This document shows, one piece after another, positions 44,457-51,848 of a stretch of 64,000 nt of DNA (position 1 is its first letter; each line of letters begins with the position of its first letter). The notes beneath the pieces were generated by a model. That model saw only the letters and a list, made by a program, of their open reading frames with translations, was not told the origin of the DNA and did no database searches. Made by a program: the position numbers and the translations under genes. The stretch is from NCBI GenBank assembly GCA_021738565.1, contig JAIPBT010000019.1, positions 17,141 through 81,140 on the forward strand. The letters are read 5' to 3'. Source of the DNA: Bacteroidales bacterium (lineage in GTDB: Bacteria; Bacteroidota; Bacteroidia; Bacteroidales; GCA-2748055).

Positions 44457-45266
44457 TTAGGAATTCAGAATACTGTCATATAAAACGTTGTATTCCTGAA
44501 TATATTTTTCCGGAGACTGATAATTTAATTTTGTCTTCCCTGAGTCCTTAATGATGGATTTGATCCCGGATGGCAGGTCAGCACTTCCTTCAATCACTGC
44601 ATCAGAAAACTGCAGTGATAATTTTGTAAGATTTTCATAATCAGGAACCTTCAGGACAAAAAGATCATCCTTGCTAACCCCGTTGAGGGCAGCCTTTTCC
44701 ACCATTTTTTTATTCAATACATTGTTAAACCCATTGTTATATATTGAAAAAACAACCTTTGTGTCTGCAAACAAAGGATCTTCATTGTATGCTTTTTTCA
44801 AATATAATGGCACCAGCGATGTAAACCATCCATGACAATGTACTATGTCAGGAGACCATCTTAATTTCCGAACCGTTTCAAGGACTCCCCTTGCAAAAAA
44901 GATCATTCTCTCATCATTGTCATCAAAAAACTTACCCCCGGAATCTTTAATTGTGGATTTTCTGTGAAAATAATCTTCGTTATCAATGAAATACACCTGC
45001 ATCCTTGCACTTTGGATGGAAGCAACTTTTATGATCAAAGGATGATCGGTATCGTCAATGATCAGGTTCATTCCCGACAACCTGATTACTTCATGCAACT
45101 GATTCCTTCTTTCGTTGATATTTCCGTACCTGGGCATAAAAGTCCTTATTTCCTTTCCTGATTCTTGAATTCCCTGAGGCAGGTACCGGCCAATATGGGA
45201 CATTTCATTTTCGGACAGATATGGGGTAATTTCCTGGGAAACAAATAAAACTTTTACACTTTCCAT
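44457..45266 (-). CDS. Half-length glycogen/starch synthase-like protein (GT5 N-terminal domain only)
   Basis: About 269 residues from the ATG at 45266 (MESVKVLFVSQEI); upstream in-frame codons have no coding character. It matches the N-terminal Rossmann domain of GT5 glycogen synthases: SQEITPYLSENEMSHIGRYLP, then RKLRWSPDIVHCHGWFTSLVPLYLK near residue 130. The C-terminal nucleotide-sugar-binding domain, which carries the KTGGL and EPCGL-type motifs, is absent. Intact glycogen synthases are nearly 480 residues, so catalysis by this half alone is doubtful. Short homologues beside panC are common in Bacteroidota. Confidence 0.82.
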   Translation of the reverse strand: MESVKVLFVSQEITPYLSENEMSHIGRYLPQGIQESGKEIRTFMPRYGNINERRNQLHEVIRLSGMNLIIDDTDHPLIIKVASIQSARMQVYFIDNEDYFHRKSTIKDSGGKFFDDNDERMIFFARGVLETVRKLRWSPDIVHCHGWFTSLVPLYLKKAYNEDPLFADTKVVFSIYNNGFNNVLNKKMVEKAALNGVSKDDLFVLKVPDYENLTKLSLQFSDAVIEGSADLPSGIKSIIKDSGKTKLNYQSPEKYIQEYNVLYDSILNS

Positions 45267-45400
45267 TATTCTACAGTGCTTGTTTTTTAACCACGCAAAG
45301 TTACTAAAAATTATTAACAACCCAACGCGGAAAGAAATAGAGATGTAAGTAAAAATCAATAATGAAAATTGAAGCAGGTATCTTTTAATACACGAATATG

Positions 45401-45408
45401 TATCTTTG
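45401..45408 (+). promoter_or_regulatory. Possible -7 element of the panC operon
   Basis: TATCTTTG fits TAnnTTTG and lies 17 bases before the panC ATG, in the 159-bp divergent space. A -33 element is not clear. Confidence 0.35.
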
Positions 45409-45425
45409 CACTTTGACCCGGTGGG

Positions 45426-46268
45426 ATGAAAATAATTGAACATATTGATCTGATGAAGAAGCAAACTGCTTCTGCAAGGAATAAGGGACGGATAATTGGA
45501 CTTGTACCTACAATGGGAGCCCTTCATGAAGGACATCTTTCCTTGATCGATGCTGCATCAAAGAATGATCAATTCATAGCTGTGTCGATCTTTGTCAATC
45601 CTGCACAATTCAATGATCCCAAAGACCTGGAATCCTATCCAAAGGACCTTGAGACTGATCTTGAAATGTTGAAAAAATACCCGGTAGATGTAGTATTTAA
45701 TCCTCCTGTGGAAGAGATGTACCCTGAACCGGATGAAAGGGTATTTGATCTGGATCCGCTTGACAAGGTGATGGAAGGAAAATACAGGCCCGGTCATTTC
45801 AATGGAGTGGCTCAGATCGTCAGCAAATTGTTTGAGGCTGTCCGGCCCGACCGCGCCTATTTTGGGAAAAAAGACCTTCAGCAGTTAGCGATCATTAAAA
45901 AACTCGTTGCACAAATGAACCAAGACATTCAGATCGTGGATTGTCCCATCATTCGTGAACCCGACGGACTGGCAATGAGTTCACGCAATCAACTGCTGAC
46001 TTTCGAGGAGAGAAAAGCCGCACCGTTCATCTATAAAACCCTGAAAGAAGCTGCCGGCATGAAATCCGGCCACTCACCCCGTGAAATTGAAAAATATGTA
46101 AGTGACCGGATCCGGAAACATCCGTTAATGGAGCTGAACTATTTTGAAATCGTTGATGATGTGCATCTTACAAGGCAGGAAGATTGGGATAAAACAGTGA
46201 ACACTGTAGGTTGTATTGCTGTTAAATTAGGTAGGGTAAGGTTAATTGATAATATTAATTTTGATTAA
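45426..46268 (+). CDS. panC: Pantothenate synthetase
   Basis: A 280-residue ligase joining pantoate and beta-alanine with ATP. The nucleotidyl-transfer motif PTMGALHEGHLSLI lies near residue 28, FVNPAQFNDPKD near residue 56, and MSSRNQLL near residue 182 is the KMSKS-like site. It is followed 9 bp later by panD, which makes the beta-alanine, so the two complete the last steps to vitamin B5. Confidence 0.97.
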   Translation: MKIIEHIDLMKKQTASARNKGRIIGLVPTMGALHEGHLSLIDAASKNDQFIAVSIFVNPAQFNDPKDLESYPKDLETDLEMLKKYPVDVVFNPPVEEMYPEPDERVFDLDPLDKVMEGKYRPGHFNGVAQIVSKLFEAVRPDRAYFGKKDLQQLAIIKKLVAQMNQDIQIVDCPIIREPDGLAMSSRNQLLTFEERKAAPFIYKTLKEAAGMKSGHSPREIEKYVSDRIRKHPLMELNYFEIVDDVHLTRQEDWDKTVNTVGCIAVKLGRVRLIDNINFD

Positions 46269-46277
46269 ATTTGCAGT

Positions 46278-46628
46278 ATGAATATCGAGGTAGTTAAATC
46301 AAAGTTACATCGCGTAACAATTACAGAGTCCAACCTTGATTATGTTGGGAGCCTTACCATTGATGAAGATCTGATGGATGCTGCCAATCTGATTGAGAAT
46401 GAAAAAGTCCAGGTTGTAAACATAAATAATGGCGAAAGACTTGATACTTACGTCATTACCGGGGAAAGGGGAAGTGGGGTAATCTGCATGAACGGCGCTG
46501 CTGCCAGAAAAGTACAGGTAGGTGATATCATTTTAATTATCTCCTATGCGACCATGGATTTTGAAGAAGCCAGGACGTTTAAACCAAATATTATATTTCC
46601 CGACACAGCCACCAATAAAATTATCTGA
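46278..46628 (+). CDS. panD: Aspartate 1-decarboxylase
   Basis: A 116-residue pyruvoyl enzyme that converts aspartate to beta-alanine. The self-cleavage Gly-Ser is in [12 protein letters not shown] (residues 22-33), which yields the pyruvoyl group from the serine. [17 protein letters not shown] and ICMNGAAAR are further family motifs. It is in operon with panC. Confidence 0.97.
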   Translation: MNIEVVKSKLHRVTITESNLDYVGSLTIDEDLMDAANLIENEKVQVVNINNGERLDTYVITGERGSGVICMNGAAARKVQVGDIILIISYATMDFEEARTFKPNIIFPDTATNKII

Positions 46629-46636
46629 CAACGGTT

Positions 46637-47647
46637 GTGAATAAAACGATCCGTAATATACTTCGATTTACAACATTCCTTCTTGCAGGCCTGGTTCTGC
46701 TGTATTTTGCATTCCGGGGAATTGATTTTTCGCAAATGATGGAGCATTTCAGGGATGTAAAATACAGCTGGATTGGACTCTCTCTCATATTTGCAATACT
46801 GGCACATATCAGCAGGTCAAGGCGCTGGATCCTGCTTATTGAGCCCCTTGAACATCGCAAACCGGGGCTTTGGAACACCATAAATGCTGTTCTGTTCGGA
46901 TACCTGGCCAATTTTGCACTGCCAAGGGTAGGGGAAATTACAAGATGTGTTGCACTGGGCAAAAAGGAGAAGATACCGGTCGATTCGCTGGTAGGCACCG
47001 TGATCGTTGAAAGGGCAATCGATCTCCTTTCACTGCTTTTTATTCTTTTGTTGCTGCTTATTGCACGATTTGAGAAATTCGGGAATTTCTTCAATGAATA
47101 CATATTTGAACCACTCGGTGATAAAATAGCAGGCATATTCGGTGAAACCCTGGTTTTCTGGCTCCTCGTTGCAGGAGTTTTCGCTGCTGGCACAATCATT
47201 CTGCTAATATTCTGGGAAAGAATAAAAGAGACCAGGATTTACCGTAAAGCAGTCAGTACCCTTAAAGGAATCTCATCCGGATTAAAAACGGTGTTTTCGA
47301 TGAAAAGGCGTTGGGAATTCGTATTTCATACAATATTTATCTGGATAAATTACGCTTTAATGACCTGGGTCGTGGTTTTTTCAATTCCCGGGATTACCGG
47401 TCATCTTGGTTTCATGGATGGAATTTTCCTGCTTGTCATAGGCAGTTTTGGTATGGCTGTGCCGGTACAAAGCGGGATAGGCGCTTTTCACTGGATCGTA
47501 TCCAGGGGCCTGCATTTCGTATACGGACTTGAATTGTCTGAAGGTTTGGTATTTGCAACCCTGCAACATGAATCACAAACTTTGCTTATACTTGTACTGG
47601 GAAGTATATCCATGCTTTTCCTTTTTTCAAAAAGAAAAAATACCTGA
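46637..47647 (+). CDS. Flippase-like membrane protein (lysylphosphatidylglycerol synthase TM / UPF0104 family)
   Basis: A 336-residue inner-membrane protein with about eight hydrophobic helices. It has the family features RSRRWILLIEPL near residue 55 and NFALPRVGEITRCVALGKKEKIP near residue 93. It corresponds to the membrane half of MprF/AglD-type proteins without the catalytic aminoacyl-transferase half. A role in moving lipids or lipid-linked sugars is inferred for the family. The start is GTG at 46637, 8 bp after panD. Confidence 0.85.
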   Translation: MNKTIRNILRFTTFLLAGLVLLYFAFRGIDFSQMMEHFRDVKYSWIGLSLIFAILAHISRSRRWILLIEPLEHRKPGLWNTINAVLFGYLANFALPRVGEITRCVALGKKEKIPVDSLVGTVIVERAIDLLSLLFILLLLLIARFEKFGNFFNEYIFEPLGDKIAGIFGETLVFWLLVAGVFAAGTIILLIFWERIKETRIYRKAVSTLKGISSGLKTVFSMKRRWEFVFHTIFIWINYALMTWVVVFSIPGITGHLGFMDGIFLLVIGSFGMAVPVQSGIGAFHWIVSRGLHFVYGLELSEGLVFATLQHESQTLLILVLGSISMLFLFSKRKNT

Positions 47648-47650
47648 AAA

Positions 47651-48130
47651 TTGAAGAGCCTTCCATCCATAACTGACAAAATCATTGGCCGCGAAGATCT
47701 CCCCGGTTTAATTGAAAATATCCGGAATGAGAAAACCATAGTTTTCACAAACGGCTGCTTTGACATTATTCATCCCGGCCACATTCACCTGCTTTCCAAC
47801 GCCAGGAAAATGGGGGATGTGTTAATCGTAGGCCTGAATTCCGATCGGTCAGTCAGGGAATTAAAAGGACAGGGCCGGCCGGTAATGAAAACATCTGACC
47901 GGTCTTTGATACTTGCATCATTCAGTTTTGTGGATTTTGTAGTTGTTTTCGATGAACAGACTCCCCTGGAAATTATCAAACTAACCCGGCCTGATGTACT
48001 GGTCAAGGGAGGCGACTATAAGCACAATGAAATTGTCGGTGCAGGTATTGTAAAGAAAAACGGAGGCAAAATAGCAACAGTTCCCTTTTTAAAGGGCTAC
48101 TCCTCCTCCGGCTACATCGACAAAATATAG
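47651..48130 (+). CDS. rfaE2: D-glycero-beta-D-manno-heptose 1-phosphate adenylyltransferase
   Basis: A 159-residue cytidylyltransferase-fold enzyme corresponding to the C-terminal half of HldE. The nucleotide motif FTNGCFDIIHPGHIHLL lies near residue 32, GLNSDRSVRELKG near residue 61, and the end GYSSSGYIDKI matches the family. It makes ADP-heptose for the LPS core. The kinase half (rfaE1) is not in the window. The likely start is TTG at 47651, three bases after the preceding stop. Confidence 0.93.
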   Translation: MKSLPSITDKIIGREDLPGLIENIRNEKTIVFTNGCFDIIHPGHIHLLSNARKMGDVLIVGLNSDRSVRELKGQGRPVMKTSDRSLILASFSFVDFVVVFDEQTPLEIIKLTRPDVLVKGGDYKHNEIVGAGIVKKNGGKIATVPFLKGYSSSGYIDKI

Positions 48131-48188
48131 AAGTTGACTGGTGCTTTTTCACCTTAATTTATAACTTTACCTTCACCATTTTCAAGCT

Positions 48189-49547
48189 ATGGCCAAAACA
48201 AAATCTGTATATGTATGCCAGAACTGTGGAGCGGAATCGCCGAAATGGATCGGCAGATGCAACAGCTGTGGTGAATGGAACACCTTCGTGGAACAGGTAA
48301 TACAAAAATCTCCTGGCCGGACTTTTAATATTGATCCTTCCGCAAGGCCCCAGCCTGAAAAAATTACGGAGATCAAATCCGATCAGCTTGAGAGGTTTGA
48401 TACCCGTAATAAAGAATTTAACCGGGTACTGGGGGGCGGAATCGTCCCGGGTTCTATGATACTGATAGGAGGCGAGCCCGGGATCGGCAAATCGACCCTT
48501 GCACTGCAAATTGCCCTTACGCTTCAATTGTCAGCCCTGTATGTATCCGGGGAAGAAAGTCCGCATCAGATAAAAATGCGTGCTGAAAGACTTGGCACGG
48601 TCAGTGATCAAACCGTGGTGCTACCTGAAACCTCGCTCCAGGGAATCATCACCCAGATCAAGCACATCCGCCCGAACCTTGTAATCATTGATTCCATACA
48701 AACGCTCTATTCAGATGAGATAGAATCTACACCGGGAAGTGTTTCCCAGGTCCGTGAGTGTGCATCACAACTGTTGCGGGTTGCAAAGCAAACCAACATC
48801 CCGGTGATCCTGATCGGACATATAACCAAAGAGGGAAACATTGCCGGTCCCAAGATTCTCGAACATATTGTGGATACTGTGCTTCAGTTCGAAGGGGACA
48901 CCCACCATATGTACAGAATACTGCGGGCCAGTAAAAACAGGTTTGGCTCCACTTCTGAACTGGGGGTATTTGAAATGAGGAACAACGGACTTGTCGAGAT
49001 CTCAAATCCATCGGAAGTTCTGCTGAACAACCATTCATCCGATCTGAGCGGATCTGCTGTTGCCTCAATAATTGAAGGGATCAGACCCCTGATGATAGAA
49101 ACGCAGGCCCTGGTAAGCACTGCCGCTTACGGGACCCCTCAAAGGACTTCCAATGGATTCGATGTCAGAAGGTTGAATCTGCTACTGGCAGTTCTCGAAA
49201 AGAGGGCCAATTTCAATCTTTCAGGAAAGGATGTTTTTATCAATATTGCAGGTGGCCTTAAAATCGATGACATCGCAACTGATCTGGCCATCATCAGTGC
49301 AGTGCTCAGCTCTACCGTTGATATTGCACTGGATAAAAAATCCTGTTTTGCCGGGGAAGTCGGACTCTCGGGGGAAATACGACCCGCCAGCAGGATGGAA
49401 CAAAGGATAACGGAAGCCGGAAAACTGGGTTTTGAAACCATGTACATCTCAGCATTTACTGACACTTCCATCAATACCAAAAGGTTTGGTATTAAGATCA
49501 TCAGGTTGTCAAAGGTCCAGGAACTGCCTAAATACCTGTTTGGATGA
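48189..49547 (+). CDS. radA: DNA repair protein RadA
   Basis: A 452-residue RecA-like branch-migration helicase. An N-terminal zinc finger CQNCGAESPKWIGRCNSC is at residues 10-27. The Walker A GGEPGIGKSTL lies near residue 93, the RadA-specific KNRFG near residue 250, and a Lon-like C-terminal domain runs from about 280. It extends D-loops in recombination. The stop overlaps the start of the next gene by four bases (ATGA). Confidence 0.97.
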   Translation: MAKTKSVYVCQNCGAESPKWIGRCNSCGEWNTFVEQVIQKSPGRTFNIDPSARPQPEKITEIKSDQLERFDTRNKEFNRVLGGGIVPGSMILIGGEPGIGKSTLALQIALTLQLSALYVSGEESPHQIKMRAERLGTVSDQTVVLPETSLQGIITQIKHIRPNLVIIDSIQTLYSDEIESTPGSVSQVRECASQLLRVAKQTNIPVILIGHITKEGNIAGPKILEHIVDTVLQFEGDTHHMYRILRASKNRFGSTSELGVFEMRNNGLVEISNPSEVLLNNHSSDLSGSAVASIIEGIRPLMIETQALVSTAAYGTPQRTSNGFDVRRLNLLLAVLEKRANFNLSGKDVFINIAGGLKIDDIATDLAIISAVLSSTVDIALDKKSCFAGEVGLSGEIRPASRMEQRITEAGKLGFETMYISAFTDTSINTKRFGIKIIRLSKVQELPKYLFG

Positions 49548-50032
49548 CAGATCAAGCCAACAAGGATTTTTTCCCGCTTCTGAGAGAAGATTATGTGCCG
49601 CCTGTCCCTCCGTATGTCATAATACGTCCGGAAATCCCATCAGGATCAACATATTATTTTTTGACCGATAGTGGACTCGAATATGAAGTCATTTTTGCAA
49701 AAAAAAGAGACAACTACCTGGGCAACATAATTAACTTCAGTGTAATAAGTGAAGAATTTGAGGATGATGAATACAGTGTTACCAATCGCGGAGAAATATA
49801 CAGGGTCATTGCGACCGTGGCAGAGATCATCAGGATCTACCATGAATATCATGGATATTCGGTCAGCTATGAATTCAGCGGAGAATTCAAAGAGACAGAT
49901 ACAAAGAAAGAGACGAGCGTCAGGACTTTGTTGTATTATCGAAAGGCCAGGCAGATTTTACAAGATCAATGGGGCCTTCAGCTAACGGGGAATAAAGTGA
50001 TCGTGTACAGGAAGAAAAACATCAATGAGTAA
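49544..50032 (+). CDS. Uncharacterised protein coupled to radA
   Basis: I do not recognise this 162-residue soluble protein. It has no signal peptide or membrane segment. The N-terminus is proline-rich (REDYVPPVPPYVII), the middle has aromatic and acidic strands (YEVIFAKKRDNYLGN, EEFEDDEYSVTNRGE), and the C-terminus is basic (YYRKARQILQDQ, YRKKN). It starts within the radA stop codon and overlaps the ABC ATPase start by 8 bp. Both overlaps point to translational coupling and confirm that it is a real gene. Confidence 0.8.
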   Translation: MTDQANKDFFPLLREDYVPPVPPYVIIRPEIPSGSTYYFLTDSGLEYEVIFAKKRDNYLGNIINFSVISEEFEDDEYSVTNRGEIYRVIATVAEIIRIYHEYHGYSVSYEFSGEFKETDTKKETSVRTLLYYRKARQILQDQWGLQLTGNKVIVYRKKNINE

Positions 50033-51671
50033 TATATTGCTGGACATAAAAAACCTGAGTATTGCAAGCGGGAAACAGGTACTGGTAGACAATGTGTCAC
50101 TGCAGATCAGCAAAAACAAGGTCCTGGGACTGGTGGGGGAATCGGGCTCGGGGAAAACACTGACGGCGCTGTCTGTTACCGGATTGCTTCAGCATGGGTT
50201 GAGGATAACCTCCGGAACCATTCTTTTCCATGCTGCGGATAACATTACTGATCTGGCTGCTGCACCAGCCAGGATTGTTAACAGGATACGGGGAAACAAA
50301 ATATCGATGATCTTCCAGGAACCCATGACCTCACTGAATCCATCTATGAAATGCGGGGCACAGGCAATGGAGCCATTGCTTATCCACAGATCAATAAGTA
50401 AAAAAGATGCAAAGAAAAAAACCCTTAACCTGTTTAATGATGTTAAACTGCCTGATGCAGACCGGATATTCAATGCCTGGCCCCATGAACTTTCCGGCGG
50501 ACAGAGGCAGCGGGTAATGATCGCCATGGCCCTTTCTACATCACCGGATCTTCTCATTGCAGATGAACCAACCACCGCTCTTGATGTAACTGTGCAAAAA
50601 AGTATCCTTGAATTGCTTGCGGAACTACAGGAAAAATACAAACTGAGTATCCTTTTCGTCTCTCACGATCTTATGGTTATTAACCAGGTTGCAGATCATA
50701 TTGCAGTCATGCACAGGGGGAAAATTGTTGAGCATGGAACAAGAGATCAGGTCAGTCAGTACCCAACCTCAGATTATACCAGGGGATTGATGGCCTGCAA
50801 ACCCGGATTGAACGATCGTCCATACAGGTTGACAACAATTTCAGATTTTCTGAGCGGAAGCCCTCCTGCTGGTGAATATCCGGAGAGGAAAGAAAAAAAG
50901 GTTGCTGAAGAAGCTATCCTTACCGTCAAAGAACTGGACGTAACCTTTGGAAAGAAAAATAAAAAATCTCACGCTGTACGATCAGTTTCATTTGATCTGT
51001 TCAGGGGAGAAACCCTGGGACTCGTGGGCGAATCGGGATGCGGGAAGACAACCCTTGGAAGAGCGATCCTCCAACTTGTTGAAGCAGAGAACGGATCCAT
51101 CGTCTACAAGGGAATACCGCTTGATCAGATAGGTCCTTCAAAATTGCGAAAAATACGCAGGAACATACAGATAGTATTCCAGGATCCCTATTCAACACTG
51201 AATCCTGGAATGACGGTACGGAGCATACTCTCAGAACCATTGATCATTCATAATCTCGTTCAGGGTCGAAGGAATATATACCGGAAAGTTGAATCGTTGC
51301 TGGAACAGGTTGGACTCTCCCGGGAGGCAATGGATTACTACCCGCACCAGTTTTCCGGGGGACAGCGACAGCGGATCGGAATTGCAAGGGCATTGGCCTG
51401 TCAGCCTGAATTCATCATACTCGATGAAAGTGTTTCAGCACTTGATGTCAGTATCCAGGCGCAAATCCTGAACCTGTTGAATGATCTGAAAGATACCTAT
51501 GACCTTACCTATATATTCATTTCTCACGACCTCACTGTCGTTAAATATATGTCCGACAGGGTTTTAGTAATGAATGAAGGAAGAATAATAGAATGGGGTA
51601 CATCTGATCAAATTTACCGTTACCCGAAAGAACCTTTCACCCGGAAACTGATCAATTCAATACCTTCCTGA
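50025..51671 (+). CDS. Tandem ABC ATPase, oligopeptide/dipeptide uptake type (DppD-DppF fusion)
   Basis: A 548-residue protein with two complete ABC ATPase domains. The first has Walker A GESGSGKT near residue 38 and LSGGQRQRVMIAMALS near residue 155; the second has GESGCGKT near residue 337 and FSGGQRQRIGIARALA near residue 443. The pattern matches fused oligopeptide/nickel-type ATPases such as YejF or GsiA. They power import of peptides or similar solutes with membrane and binding subunits, none of which is adjacent. The orphan ATPase must pair with permease genes elsewhere. Confidence 0.9.
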   Translation: MSNILLDIKNLSIASGKQVLVDNVSLQISKNKVLGLVGESGSGKTLTALSVTGLLQHGLRITSGTILFHAADNITDLAAAPARIVNRIRGNKISMIFQEPMTSLNPSMKCGAQAMEPLLIHRSISKKDAKKKTLNLFNDVKLPDADRIFNAWPHELSGGQRQRVMIAMALSTSPDLLIADEPTTALDVTVQKSILELLAELQEKYKLSILFVSHDLMVINQVADHIAVMHRGKIVEHGTRDQVSQYPTSDYTRGLMACKPGLNDRPYRLTTISDFLSGSPPAGEYPERKEKKVAEEAILTVKELDVTFGKKNKKSHAVRSVSFDLFRGETLGLVGESGCGKTTLGRAILQLVEAENGSIVYKGIPLDQIGPSKLRKIRRNIQIVFQDPYSTLNPGMTVRSILSEPLIIHNLVQGRRNIYRKVESLLEQVGLSREAMDYYPHQFSGGQRQRIGIARALACQPEFIILDESVSALDVSIQAQILNLLNDLKDTYDLTYIFISHDLTVVKYMSDRVLVMNEGRIIEWGTSDQIYRYPKEPFTRKLINSIPS

Positions 51672-51689
51672 ATAAATGGGATTAAACCT

Positions 51690-51848
51690 CAGGGTATCCC
51701 GATGATATATCGGGATGGACCCAAATTTCCGATCCAGAGCATCGGGGAACCGATTCGCCACGGCGAAGAGCTCTCTGCCTCTGGCAGAAATTAAACCATT
51801 TCCTTCTCGTCCGCCGAAGTCAAGATGAAATATCGGGACGAAGGTGGA
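51690..51848. repeat. String of four hairpins between convergent ABC and PBP genes
   Basis: The 177-bp gap holds, in order, ATCCCGAT-GATAT-ATCGGGAT (51696-51716), ATCGG-GGAA-CCGAT (51743-51756), TTCGCC-AC-GGCGAA (51756-51769) and TCTGCC-TCT-GGCAGA (51776-51790). A further ATATCGGGACGA lies near 51831. The first unit shares its core with the palindromic repeat family at 3463, 9685 and 20077. It probably blocks read-through in both directions; none of the stems has a strong T-tract. Confidence 0.6.

Noticed and set aside
45267..45536. N-terminal extension of the glycogen synthase-like protein
   Set aside because: The extra 90 codons overlap the panC start and the divergent promoter region; the conserved start of the domain is MESVKVLFVSQE at 45266.
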